Virus record (IMG/VR): IMGVR_UViG_3300029319_007985
Location: 1 to 64,000 of that record
DNA from: a virus
Reading direction: 5' to 3' (one strand)
DNA length: 64,000 bases
The position numbers and the translations under genes are program-made. The notes under the pieces are model-generated. The model did not search any database and was not told the DNA's origin. It saw only the letters and a program-made list of their open reading frames with translations. Shown here one piece after another: positions 43,974 through 52,435 of this stretch. Positions within the stretch are counted from its first letter, which is position 1; every line of letters begins with the position of its first letter.

Positions 43974-43997
43974 TAGGGCGGTGGTCACATCGCCCTA
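43974..43997 (+). terminator. Terminator-like hairpin after hsp20
   Basis: TAGGGCG pairs with CGCCCTA, extended by GTG/CAT with a short GTCA-region loop. No T run follows, so termination is uncertain. Confidence 0.5.
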
Positions 43998-44007
43998 CTT
44001 AATTCAA

Positions 44008-44035
44008 TAGACATATGTTTTAAATATGTTATAAT
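44008..44035 (+). promoter_or_regulatory. Sigma70-type promoter of clpS
   Basis: TAGACA, 16-bp spacer, TATAAT, then TTGGAG just before ATG 44042. A TAAATA at 44021-44026 falls in the spacer. Confidence 0.65.
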
Positions 44036-44041
44036 TGGAGT

Positions 44042-44353
44042 ATGGCAATGGCAGATTTAGGTGTTAAAACACTAACAAAAGACAAACTAGAATTAAAAGA
44101 ACCAGACAAATACGATGTGGTATTCGTTAATGATGATGTGACCACTGTAGAATTTGTTATTAAAGTTCTAAAAAATATATTTCATAAAACAACAGAACAA
44201 GCAGTTGCATTAACAACACACATTCACGAAAAAGGCAAAGGTGTTGTTGGCACATACCTGTACGAAATTGCAGAACAAAAAGGTATAGAAACAACTGTCC
44301 TTGCCAGAGACGAAGGATATCCATTACAGGTAAAAGTTCAAAGGCACGGTTAA
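44042..44353 (+). CDS. clpS: ClpS, adaptor for N-degron proteolysis
   Basis: 103 aa. KYDVVFVNDDVTTVEFVIKVLKNIF is the ClpS core with the acidic residues that read the N-terminal amino group, followed by THIHEKGKGVVGTYLYEIAEQK. ClpS delivers N-degron substrates to ClpAP; alphaproteobacteria often have two ClpS proteins. Here it lies near clpX and hsp20 but without clpA or clpP. Confidence 0.92.
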   Translation: MAMADLGVKTLTKDKLELKEPDKYDVVFVNDDVTTVEFVIKVLKNIFHKTTEQAVALTTHIHEKGKGVVGTYLYEIAEQKGIETTVLARDEGYPLQVKVQRHG

Positions 44354-44354
44354 A

Positions 44355-44741
44355 ATGAACTTTAATGATATTGTCAAAAACAATAGGCAAATTATAGACT
44401 TTGTAAATGCCTGGCCCGGCAGAACACAACCTTTCCATATAAAGAAAGATCTTTTACTAACGCCATACGTTGGCACACTGGACATAGCATCAGCAAGGTT
44501 AAATTCAATTTTATTAAGACTATCAGAACATCCTTTACTAAAAAGTGAATATGAACAGGACGTAAAAATTTGCAACGAAATATTGAATAAATTTTTCCGC
44601 ACTACTTTGAAGTTAAGAACTTGGCCAAAGATTTTTATTCCATTTTTTAAATGGCGACTCAAAAGAATTGGAGTAAAACATATTCCAAAAATTAAAGCGA
44701 CTTACAAGGCCATATGTAAAAAAACAGATGACAAAAGATAA
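44355..44741 (+). CDS. Unknown basic protein
   Basis: 128 aa, helical and strongly basic (TLKLRTWPKIFIPFFKWRLKRIG). Begins 1 nt after clpS. FVNAWPGRTQPFHIKKDLLL near the N-terminus. No family recognised. Confidence 0.5.
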   Translation: MNFNDIVKNNRQIIDFVNAWPGRTQPFHIKKDLLLTPYVGTLDIASARLNSILLRLSEHPLLKSEYEQDVKICNEILNKFFRTTLKLRTWPKIFIPFFKWRLKRIGVKHIPKIKATYKAICKKTDDKR

Positions 44742-44970
44742 ATGGATCACATGGGCAGTGCCAGTAGAATATTGTCCCACATACATTATAACGTTGTTCT
44801 TGGCCATGTTCATAATGCCACTTTTTGTTTTTGGTATAACGTTTACTACTTTTGGCTGGCTGGTTAACTTCCTATGGTTCGACTTTGTTTTTTACATATG
44901 GTACAAAGTAAGAATAACTATACAAAAAACTAAAGGAAAGGACAAGGATGAAGGCGATCGTATGGAGTAA
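44728..44970 (+). CDS. Small membrane protein
   Basis: 80 aa with two close membrane segments (YIITLFLAMFIMPLFVFGI and FGWLVNFLWFDFVFYIWY) and a basic/acidic tail. Overlaps both neighbours. No family recognised. Confidence 0.55.
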   Translation: MTKDKWITWAVPVEYCPTYIITLFLAMFIMPLFVFGITFTTFGWLVNFLWFDFVFYIWYKVRITIQKTKGKDKDEGDRME

Positions 44971-45175
44971 TGCTGGGTGTTCATATTGTGAACAGGCAAA
45001 AAATCTATTGAAATCAAAAAATATAGAAGTCGAGGAGAGAAATATTGCTCTTGGAACTTGGACTGTTCAGCAGTTGCAAGAAGCAGTGCCAGGTGCTAGA
45101 ACAGTGCCACAAATATTTGTTGACGACAAATATGTGGGTGGTTTCAGCGAATTAAAAGAAATGTTGGATGGCTAA
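44948..45175 (+). CDS. grx: Glutaredoxin
   Basis: 75 aa. Active site CSYC in SNAGCSYCEQAKNLL, the cis-proline in TVPQIF and the GG pair in YVGGFSELKEM. A likely electron donor for the phage-encoded ribonucleotide reductase. Overlaps its neighbours on both sides. Confidence 0.9.
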   Translation: MKAIVWSNAGCSYCEQAKNLLKSKNIEVEERNIALGTWTVQQLQEAVPGARTVPQIFVDDKYVGGFSELKEMLDG

Positions 45176-46298
45176 TAATAAATGTATTTTACCGTGGATA
45201 GCAGTAGACCGTAATCCTAAGACCCAAAAAGGAAAAATCACATTTTCTCCTTGTTGCTTTTTTGACACCTCTAAGAAATATAGGTCTGTTGCAGAATATT
45301 GGAACAGTGATGAAATCAAAGAACTGCGCCAATATTTTATCGAAGATAAAAGACATCCCGGTTGTAATCAGTGTTGGAATGCTGAGGACAAAGGAATAAA
45401 AAGTCTAAGGCAGTCAGTAAACGAGAGCAGGTTAGAAGAGTTTATAACAAGAACAGATACTACCACATGTGAAGATATGCCGGCACAGGTCAAATACACT
45501 GTTGGGAATCAGTGTAATCTGGCGTGTAGAATGTGTGTGCCAAATTCAAGTAGCAAAGTTAAAAAAGTATGGGACACACTCCAAATAGAAGATAAACTTG
45601 CTATCGATGATTTTGACTGGTATTCCTACGTAATTGAAAATTTTGACTCAATAAAGTATTTGGATATCACTGGCGGTGAACCTTTTTATCATAAAAATAC
45701 AAAGCAGATGTTAAATTTTCTTATTAGCAAAAATACTGCTAAAAACATAACACTATACATCCAAACAAATTTAACAATAATAAATGATGAGATAATAAAA
45801 TTACTAAATCAATTTAAGAAAGTTGTACTGAGAATCAGCATCGATGGTATAGGCAAAAGGCAGGAGTACATACGTCCCGGACTCAATTGGAAGTTGTTTG
45901 AAAAAAATATTAAGTTGTTAAAGAAAGAAAAATTTGACATGATGATTTCTCCGAGTCTAAGTGTGCTCAATATATGTACCTTTGAAGATTTAGAAAACTG
46001 GTGTAAAGAGAACAAGATAGGAATCTCACAACCGAGCATTGTTGAGTTTCCTGTGGAGATGGCGCCACACAACTTGCCTACTGCCTTACACAGTCTGGTA
46101 CCAAAAAAATTCAAAAAGTTTTTGGATAATCCAATAAATGCTGATAGTCTTAATTTTATAAGGAAGTTAGACAATTTTTGGAACACCGATATAAAAGAAA
46201 TCATGCCAGAATGGAAACTTGTCTATGATAGGTTGCATTGGTCCAACGTTGATCAACTTAAACAGATAGATAAAGAAACACAGAAGTATGTTGGATAA
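45168..46298 (+). CDS. Radical SAM protein, twitch-domain type
   Basis: 376 aa. The [4Fe-4S] motif is CNLACRMC (about 113-120), with GGEP (LDITGGEPFYH) and a later RISIDG strand. The first 80 residues hold four more cysteines (NKCILPW, FSPCCFF, GCNQCWNAE), unusual for being N-terminal, likely an auxiliary cluster. This type is frequent in T4-like marine phages. It overlaps the PLP-enzyme gene that follows, so the two may act in one pathway. Confidence 0.75.
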   Translation: MANNKCILPWIAVDRNPKTQKGKITFSPCCFFDTSKKYRSVAEYWNSDEIKELRQYFIEDKRHPGCNQCWNAEDKGIKSLRQSVNESRLEEFITRTDTTTCEDMPAQVKYTVGNQCNLACRMCVPNSSSKVKKVWDTLQIEDKLAIDDFDWYSYVIENFDSIKYLDITGGEPFYHKNTKQMLNFLISKNTAKNITLYIQTNLTIINDEIIKLLNQFKKVVLRISIDGIGKRQEYIRPGLNWKLFEKNIKLLKKEKFDMMISPSLSVLNICTFEDLENWCKENKIGISQPSIVEFPVEMAPHNLPTALHSLVPKKFKKFLDNPINADSLNFIRKLDNFWNTDIKEIMPEWKLVYDRLHWSNVDQLKQIDKETQKYVG

Positions 46299-47280
46299 GG
46301 AACTTTTTTTTAAATTAAAATGGTTAGTTGCAAAAAACGAACTGGTTAAACCAGACACTACAGGATCTTTTAGTTTTCAAAGACCAAAATCTGATTCAAT
46401 AATAGATATTCACACCAGAGTATCAGGCCTCCACCTTGGATTTTCTCCTCCGCGGACCGAATCAATACTAACTTGGATCAGTTCTGTTCCAGTAGACATA
46501 TTAAACATAGATAGATGGATTGTAAAAACACAGATAGACAACATGCCTGATATTGGTATCAGATGGTCAGAATACGAAATGACCGCCATGTCAGACACGG
46601 TTCATTGCGTGTACGAGTTCCTGCAAAAACATAGAGAACGTAAGCCTGTAATATTCAAAGGAGAATTTTGGTACTTTGATAAAATCATAGAAAATAAAAT
46701 TACTCGACTGGACGAACTCACAAAAGATTCAGTTCTCATAATAAGTTGTCCATTCATGGAACGCCTGCAAGTTAAAACAGATATGAATGATATATTACAA
46801 AGATGTTGTGAACTTGGTATTCCTGTGCTTATGGACTGTATATGGTTGCCGCTAACACATGAAAAGATATCTTTGAGAAACACCGATTGTATTGAACTGA
46901 TCACTCACAGTGTAACTAAGATGTTACCATTGGCTGGTATAAAAGGGGGATTTGCTTTTTACAAAAAACCCTTACCAATAGAAATGAGGCATAACGAAAT
47001 ACATGGAAAAATTGGTGCCTATTATCTGGATGAATTGATAAAACAAAAAGGTTATTGGCATGTTAGAGACTCACATGTCCAACTACAAGAAAAGTGGTGC
47101 AAGATCTTTGGTTTGGAAAAACACGAAGTCGTAATTGCTGGATGTCTTGGAAATGATAACACATTAAAGGACTACGGAGCAAAACACATAAACCCACTTA
47201 ATTTATTTTCGTTGGTTCCATATTTTAATCATGATAAGTCATGCACAAAATTTTTAGCAGACAACGGTGTTGAAACATAA
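46288..47280 (+). CDS. PLP-dependent aminotransferase-like protein
   Basis: 330 aa. THSVTKMLPLAGIKGGFAFY matches the PLP-lysine region of fold-type I aminotransferases (SxSKxxxxAGxRxGY), and PVLMDCIWLPLTHEK resembles the aspartate strand that holds the PLP nitrogen. The protein is shorter than usual and lacks a clear C-terminal arginine, so it may be divergent in activity. Its start overlaps the radical SAM gene by 11 nt. Confidence 0.55.
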   Translation: MLDKELFFKLKWLVAKNELVKPDTTGSFSFQRPKSDSIIDIHTRVSGLHLGFSPPRTESILTWISSVPVDILNIDRWIVKTQIDNMPDIGIRWSEYEMTAMSDTVHCVYEFLQKHRERKPVIFKGEFWYFDKIIENKITRLDELTKDSVLIISCPFMERLQVKTDMNDILQRCCELGIPVLMDCIWLPLTHEKISLRNTDCIELITHSVTKMLPLAGIKGGFAFYKKPLPIEMRHNEIHGKIGAYYLDELIKQKGYWHVRDSHVQLQEKWCKIFGLEKHEVVIAGCLGNDNTLKDYGAKHINPLNLFSLVPYFNHDKSCTKFLADNGVET

Positions 47281-47287
47281 TACTTAA

Positions 47288-47316
47288 TTGACACTATCCA
47301 ACTTATGTCATATAAT
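47288..47316 (+). promoter_or_regulatory. Sigma70-type promoter of the B12 riboswitch operon
   Basis: TTGACA, 17-bp spacer, TATAAT. Predicted +1 about 47323, just before the riboswitch. Confidence 0.85.
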
Positions 47317-47324
47317 ACATAGTA

Positions 47325-47430
47325 AGACTGTGCTAAAAGCATAGTGGGAAAGTGACGTGAAATTCGTCCACATTACTTGATACGGTCATAGTCCGAATGC
47401 CACCTAGCACAGGACAGAGCAAGGAGACTC
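47325..47430 (+). ncRNA. Cobalamin riboswitch, class II (Cbl-IIa, env8-like)
   Basis: The closing stem CTGTGCTA (47328-47335) pairs perfectly with TAGCACAG (47405-47412). Inside are GTGGGAAAGTGACGTG, ATTCGTCCA, TTACTTGATACGGT and AGTCCGAATGCCACC, nearly identical to the env8 hydroxocobalamin riboswitch crystallised from a marine metagenome sequence, as I recall it. Downstream GAG-CAAGGAGA-CTC (47417-47430) is the expression-platform hairpin whose loop holds the Shine-Dalgarno and can kiss the core loop when B12 is bound. The next gene is a BtuB-like receptor, as expected. Confidence 0.93.
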
Positions 47431-47432
47431 GA

Positions 47433-49262
47433 ATGATGAGATTAGTTCTTATGTTAATCTTGGTGTGGACATCTATCGCACACGCCAAAACGGAAAGTTG
47501 CAGTTGGGACAACGACGTTCCATGTGTCGTAATATCCAAACCAAATACAAATTTAATAAATGAAAAGGTGTCACCCAGCACGGTGATCACACAAGAACAA
47601 ATCAAAAAACATAATCTTTTGGACCTTAAAAGTGTTTTCAAGTTCCTCAACAACACAATTGCCGTGCAGTCAGGACCTACTGGACAACAGGCATCAGTTT
47701 TCATGCGAGGTACAAACAGCAACCACACACTAGTGTTATTGAACGGAATACCTATCAACGATCAAAGCACCACCAATGGTGCCTTTGATTTTGGACAAGA
47801 CTTCCTTTTCAACGTGCAAAGAATAGAAGTATACAAAGGTGCCGCTGGCGCACACTTTGGCGCTGACGCTATAGGAGGTGCAATAAATTTAATAACTGAC
47901 ATCGACTATCAAAATAACTTTTCAATAACAGGACATAACAATAGTAAGACCATAGAAGGAAACTATGCCTCTGAATACAATGGTTGGCAGTTTAACGTCA
48001 AAGGTGGATTGCATCAGTCTGAAACACAGTCGGCTCTAAAGGGAGGAACTGATCTTGACGGGACAAAAAATAAATCATGGACCGCAAGTGTAGTTAAATG
48101 GTTCAACGAAAAATTAAAATTTAGATCGAACCTCTTTACAAGAAATACTTTTAGTGATCTGGATGGCCATTCATTGGCCCTGCAAAATGGATATGACAGC
48201 GACAACAATCTTTATGCCTTCCAAACTGGGTTTGACTACTACACTAAAGACAGTCTCAGTTATGTCACACTGCACACCCATGGATATGACAGAGAGTACA
48301 ATAGTCCAGGCAACGAGTTCGACAACTATGAATCTGACGCCTACGTATTAAGAGCAGAACATAAAAAATACAAAGATGGGCCTTTCAAGTATGGACTAGG
48401 ATTTGAATACAAATACGATGTGGCCACGTTCACCAACAACGGATCATACAACAGCACATTGGATGGGGACTATGATAACATAGGACTATTTGTTAATTTT
48501 GGATATGAGTTCGACAACTGGGCAACCACGTTGAATCTAAGAACAGATGACAACAACCTCATAGGTAACAACGACAGTTACAAATTTGGGATATTAAGAC
48601 AGGACATATTGCCAAATCTCGATGTAAGTTTCAGTCGTGCAGAAGGGTTTAAAAATCCTAGTCTGTATGAAATGTTTGGTGCTGACAACTACGGATACAA
48701 AGGCAACATGGATTTGACAGCAGAAAACAGTATCCTCAACGAAGTCACGTTCGACTATGGTATTGACAAAAGCAAATACTCTTTGACATTGTTTAGAAAT
48801 CAAATAACAAACATGATCGAATACAGTTATCCAACATACAAAAACAATAGCACTGACTCTCTGGACCAAAGCGGAATCGAATTGTCCTACTCCTACAACG
48901 GAGATAAAAATAATTTCACCATTTGGGCAAACAGTCTCAGTAGTGAGAAAGGCAACAATTCAGCGCAGTTGAGGAGACCTGAGCATAGCATTGGTTTCAA
49001 TTATGAAAGGGTAGTCACCAACACATGGAGTTACTATGCAAACTACAACTTTACAGGCGAACACCATGACATACACAACAGTAATTGGAGCACAATTACC
49101 ATGCCCGACACCCACTTGCTTGATATAGGTATAACAAAAAATTACTATGGAATCGATTTAGGTTTAAGTATTAGCAATGTTTTCGACCAAGACTATGAAC
49201 AACCACATGGATTTAGTCAGGATGGAAGAAAAATTAATTTTATACTTAAACGTAGGTTTTGA
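47433..49262 (+). CDS. btuB: TonB-dependent vitamin B12 receptor, BtuB-like
   Basis: 609 aa from ATG 47433, preceded by AAGGAGA in the riboswitch hairpin; an upstream in-frame ATG lies inside the riboswitch and is ruled out. Signal peptide LVLMLILVWTSIAHA. Plug domain: STVITQEQIKKHNLLDL through SVFMRGTNSNHTLVLLNGIPIND, then VQRIEVYKGAAGAHFGADAIGGAINLIT, typical of TonB receptors. The C-terminal beta-barrel ends in the aromatic FILKRRF for BAM insertion. The cobalamin riboswitch makes corrinoid uptake the likely role. It depends on host TonB-ExbBD and BtuCDF. Confidence 0.88.
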   Translation: MMRLVLMLILVWTSIAHAKTESCSWDNDVPCVVISKPNTNLINEKVSPSTVITQEQIKKHNLLDLKSVFKFLNNTIAVQSGPTGQQASVFMRGTNSNHTLVLLNGIPINDQSTTNGAFDFGQDFLFNVQRIEVYKGAAGAHFGADAIGGAINLITDIDYQNNFSITGHNNSKTIEGNYASEYNGWQFNVKGGLHQSETQSALKGGTDLDGTKNKSWTASVVKWFNEKLKFRSNLFTRNTFSDLDGHSLALQNGYDSDNNLYAFQTGFDYYTKDSLSYVTLHTHGYDREYNSPGNEFDNYESDAYVLRAEHKKYKDGPFKYGLGFEYKYDVATFTNNGSYNSTLDGDYDNIGLFVNFGYEFDNWATTLNLRTDDNNLIGNNDSYKFGILRQDILPNLDVSFSRAEGFKNPSLYEMFGADNYGYKGNMDLTAENSILNEVTFDYGIDKSKYSLTLFRNQITNMIEYSYPTYKNNSTDSLDQSGIELSYSYNGDKNNFTIWANSLSSEKGNNSAQLRRPEHSIGFNYERVVTNTWSYYANYNFTGEHHDIHNSNWSTITMPDTHLLDIGITKNYYGIDLGLSISNVFDQDYEQPHGFSQDGRKINFILKRRF

Positions 49263-49888
49263 TGCAAGTTGATTACATAGACAAAATGGGCAGTGATCTC
49301 ACCGTGGTGAACGCCGCCAGAGTCAGTTACGCAAAAACAAAAGAACTAATGGACGCCAAGGATGAGAAACTTATCAAGTTTCTGGCAGAACACAACCATT
49401 GGTCACCTTTTGGACATGCATCTATACAGTTTCGTATCAAGGCACCAATTTTTGTTGCAAGACAACTTGTTAAACACCAAGTGGGATTGGTTTGGAACGA
49501 AGTTTCAAGAAGATACGTTGATTATCAACCTGAACTGTATGAACCAAAGCAATGGAGAGGTAGGCCCAAAAATAGTAAACAAGGATCGGACGGTGAAATT
49601 GAACTTGATAAAAACGAACAGTTTAGATTGAAAAACACCATGGAGCAGTGTTTGATCATATACAATTCACTTATAGAAATGAACGTGGCACCAGAGCAGG
49701 CAAGGATGGTTCTCCCTCAAAGTATGATGACCGAATGGTATTGGTCCGGCACTCTGTATGCATTTGCTAGAGTTTGTCAACTTAGATGTGCCAAAGATAC
49801 ACAGGAAGAAACAAGAGAGATTGCTGACCAAATCAGTGAACTCTGCGCCGAACACTTTCCTATTAGTTGGAAATATTTAAAAAAATGA
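49259..49888 (+). CDS. thyX: Flavin-dependent thymidylate synthase ThyX
   Basis: 209 aa. The signature is LVKHQVGLVWNEVSRRYVDY, where the usual RHRxxxxxxxS of ThyX is KHQ-x7-S; related marine proteins use RHQ, so activity is likely. WSPFGHASIQFRI is the early dUMP/FAD segment, and the C-terminal part QARMVLPQSMMTEWYWSGTL has the conserved glutamine/arginine face. Makes dTMP from dUMP using FAD and methylenetetrahydrofolate. Overlaps the btuB stop by 4 nt. Confidence 0.92.
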   Translation: MMQVDYIDKMGSDLTVVNAARVSYAKTKELMDAKDEKLIKFLAEHNHWSPFGHASIQFRIKAPIFVARQLVKHQVGLVWNEVSRRYVDYQPELYEPKQWRGRPKNSKQGSDGEIELDKNEQFRLKNTMEQCLIIYNSLIEMNVAPEQARMVLPQSMMTEWYWSGTLYAFARVCQLRCAKDTQEETREIADQISELCAEHFPISWKYLKK

Positions 49889-51438
49889 AAAAGAGAATAG
49901 CCTTACTGATCGCTCCTCGTATTCAAGACGATTTTGGTTACACGCCTGCAGGTGCATCATTGGTCAAGGCCGCCATAGTTAAAGCCGGTCATGAATGTAA
50001 AATTTTTGATTTTAATGCAGAACTAGAAAAAAGTTTTATGAACAAAAGGGAAGAACTGGTCCCAATAGACAACTGGTTCCTTAATCACAATTTTTATTCT
50101 GAAAAAGTTTATACTAAAATTATTGGCTTGGCACAAAAATGGATAGATGAAGTTTTTGAATATGACCCAACAGACGTTGGCATATCAGTCTTTTCATACA
50201 ATTCACAAAGGGCAACTATTCTGTTGTCGACTATGATCAAATCGAGAAAACCAGATATACCATTGTTTATGGGAGGCGCTGGCCTAAACACTGATAATAA
50301 TTTTGGGCCATATTGTTTGGAGCAAGGCATAATGGACTGTTGGATTCGGGGTGAAGGAGAACTATCTGTGCCTGCTTACCTTAATGGGGATATGTCCCAT
50401 CCTGGCCTTAATGGCATCCCACCAAAACAGATAGATAACATTGATGACCTTGAATTTCCTGACTACAGTGACTATGAACTAGCATCTTATACAAATAAAA
50501 AAGGACTTGTCGCTTTACCTATAACAGGATCCAGAGGGTGTGTAAGGGCCTGTACTTTTTGTGATATTGCCAGCATGTGGCCGAAATATAAATTTAGGTC
50601 GGGACATAGTATTGCTGAGGAGATAAAAACGCAAGTATCAAGATATGGAGCAAAAGCATTTAGATTTACAGATAGTTTGATAAACGGATCAATGAAAGCA
50701 TTCCGAGACATGACATATGAATTATCGGAGTATCGTATGAAACTTAAACCTGAGGATAGGTTCATTTGGGATAGTCATTTTATCGTTAGATCTAAAAAAC
50801 AGATGCCTCCAGAAGATTTTGAAAAAATGGCGCAGAGTGGTGCAGGCACTATGCTTATTGGAGTCGAGTCCGGATCACCAAAAGTGCGTGACCACATGAA
50901 AAAAGGATACAGTGATGAGGACCTACACTATAGTCTCAGCCAACTTTTCAAGAACAAGATCAAAGTTAGATTCTTAATGATCATTGGATATCCAGTAGAG
51001 ACCGAAGAAGATTTCAAATTGACTCTTGATTTTTTTGACCGATACGCACACTATGGAAAAAAAGGTTTAGTGGAAGAAATAAATTTAGGCCTTACTTTAA
51101 ATTTACTGCCAAACACTCCGTTGTATGACAATGCCGAGACACATGGCCTAGAGACAACTAAGAACCATATCAATGACTGGATATGTTTACAAAATCCTAC
51201 CCTTGATTTCAAAGAAAGATTAAAAAGAAGAATAATTGCCCAACATCATGTAGAAAAGTTAGGATACAAAGTTTTTGAGTCAAAAAATTATTTGCGGGCA
51301 CTTGCGATAGCATGGAATGAAGTAAGCAATATAAAAAACAAAAATATAACAAAGTTTGATGCCAGTAAGGTCAAGTTTGACAGAGAAAAAGGCATACTGG
51401 AAGAACAAAAGGATTTTGATCCATTGAGGACTTACTAA
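49885..51438 (+). CDS. B12-binding-domain radical SAM enzyme
   Basis: 517 aa from ATG 49885 (ATGA overlap with thyX). Residues 1-150 form a cobalamin-binding Rossmann domain (KRIALLIAPRIQDDFGYTPAGA, DVGISVFSYNSQR, FMGGAGLNTD), followed by the radical SAM motif CVRACTFC in TGSRGCVRACTFCDIASMW, FTDSLING, and IGVESGSPKVRDHM. This family (often class B) uses B12 and SAM for methylation or ring chemistry on unknown substrates. Being in the same operon as the B12 receptor suggests that cobalamin import serves this enzyme. Confidence 0.88.
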   Translation: MKKRIALLIAPRIQDDFGYTPAGASLVKAAIVKAGHECKIFDFNAELEKSFMNKREELVPIDNWFLNHNFYSEKVYTKIIGLAQKWIDEVFEYDPTDVGISVFSYNSQRATILLSTMIKSRKPDIPLFMGGAGLNTDNNFGPYCLEQGIMDCWIRGEGELSVPAYLNGDMSHPGLNGIPPKQIDNIDDLEFPDYSDYELASYTNKKGLVALPITGSRGCVRACTFCDIASMWPKYKFRSGHSIAEEIKTQVSRYGAKAFRFTDSLINGSMKAFRDMTYELSEYRMKLKPEDRFIWDSHFIVRSKKQMPPEDFEKMAQSGAGTMLIGVESGSPKVRDHMKKGYSDEDLHYSLSQLFKNKIKVRFLMIIGYPVETEEDFKLTLDFFDRYAHYGKKGLVEEINLGLTLNLLPNTPLYDNAETHGLETTKNHINDWICLQNPTLDFKERLKRRIIAQHHVEKLGYKVFESKNYLRALAIAWNEVSNIKNKNITKFDASKVKFDREKGILEEQKDFDPLRTY

Positions 51439-52022
51439 TGCAAATAAAGATTATAATAGAACCTAAGTTCAGTAAAAAGTGGCCTAACCTTAAGATAAAA
51501 GTAAACAGCAAAACAATGTTCGATGATGTTTGTATGCCAAACAAAGAAAAGTATTTTGTCTATGACACTTCGCTGGAGAATATGAATGAGTTAAATCATT
51601 TGGAAATTATTCATCATGGCAAAAGCGGAGATGATACTGTTGTTGACAAAGAAGGAAACGTTATTGATGACAGAGCAATAATTTTGAAATCTATCGAGTT
51701 CGACAACTATGCTGTTCCTGAAGTGCTGTTGTATGAAAATAAATTTTTTCCGGATTGGCCTGACCAGCCTGAATACATTAAAAACAATTTGTATTTTGGT
51801 TTCAATGGCACTTATAGACTAGAGTTTATAAACGATGCAAAGAAGATGTATTTTAACAACCTCTTGGAGAAAGAGAGTCTGGCAAACATTAACAACAAAA
51901 AAATAGTGCAACTTCCATCCGGTAAGGAAATAGAGAGTTTTGAGTTCAATGGTGAACTTGTTGACAGTGAAAAGAAAGACAACGTGACAATCGATGACCT
52001 TTATAAGGCGGTGACAAAATGA
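51438..52022 (+). CDS. Beta-rich protein, possible carbohydrate-binding type, copy A
   Basis: 194 aa. Alternating strands and hydrophobics (QIKIIIEPKFSKKWPNLKIKV, IILKSIEFDNYAVPEVLLYENKFFPDWP, FNGTYRLEFIND). It shares this layout with the next gene (KINFHSKYNKTKPKIRV, VFIKSIEIDGINLQHYIYDGTFFPEYD, LKGKWELKI), so the two are paralogues. Such proteins occur in T4-like marine phages near oxygenases. Binding of a sugar or peptide is plausible but unproven. Confidence 0.6.
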   Translation: MQIKIIIEPKFSKKWPNLKIKVNSKTMFDDVCMPNKEKYFVYDTSLENMNELNHLEIIHHGKSGDDTVVDKEGNVIDDRAIILKSIEFDNYAVPEVLLYENKFFPDWPDQPEYIKNNLYFGFNGTYRLEFINDAKKMYFNNLLEKESLANINNKKIVQLPSGKEIESFEFNGELVDSEKKDNVTIDDLYKAVTK

Positions 52023-52435
52023 AGGTTAAAATAAATTTCCATTCCAAATACAATAAAACCAAACCCAAAATACGTGTATCAACAACAAATACTTCTGTTG
52101 ATACGCACATACCAGGCACAATGGATTTTGAAAATGAATTTGATATACTAAAGGATGACAATCTCATGATCGAGTTCCTTAACAAAGATGGAGTCGACGA
52201 CAACATAGTTTTCATAAAAAGCATAGAAATAGACGGGATAAATTTACAACACTACATATATGACGGAACATTTTTTCCTGAGTATGACAAGGACTGGCTT
52301 GAGAAACAGACTGTGACTCCCCCTAATTTTTATAGGCCTTGCACGGAACTAAGACTAAAAGGAAAATGGGAACTAAAAATAACTACGCCAATATGGAAGA
52401 TGATAATGGAGAAATGGTTGCATGACAATAGATAA
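52019..52435 (+). CDS. Beta-rich protein, copy B
   Basis: 138 aa, paralogue of the previous gene without its C-terminal extension of about 60 residues. Overlaps copy A by 4 nt and the hydroxylase by 14 nt, so the three genes are one transcription unit. Confidence 0.6.
   Translation: MKVKINFHSKYNKTKPKIRVSTTNTSVDTHIPGTMDFENEFDILKDDNLMIEFLNKDGVDDNIVFIKSIEIDGINLQHYIYDGTFFPEYDKDWLEKQTVTPPNFYRPCTELRLKGKWELKITTPIWKMIMEKWLHDNR

Noticed and set aside
43974-43997. Strong rho-independent terminator after hsp20
   Set aside because: The hairpin is good but no T run follows; kept only as terminator-like.
47397-47432. Upstream start for the TonB receptor
   Set aside because: It lies within the riboswitch core; ATG 47433 has the Shine-Dalgarno and yields a proper signal peptide.
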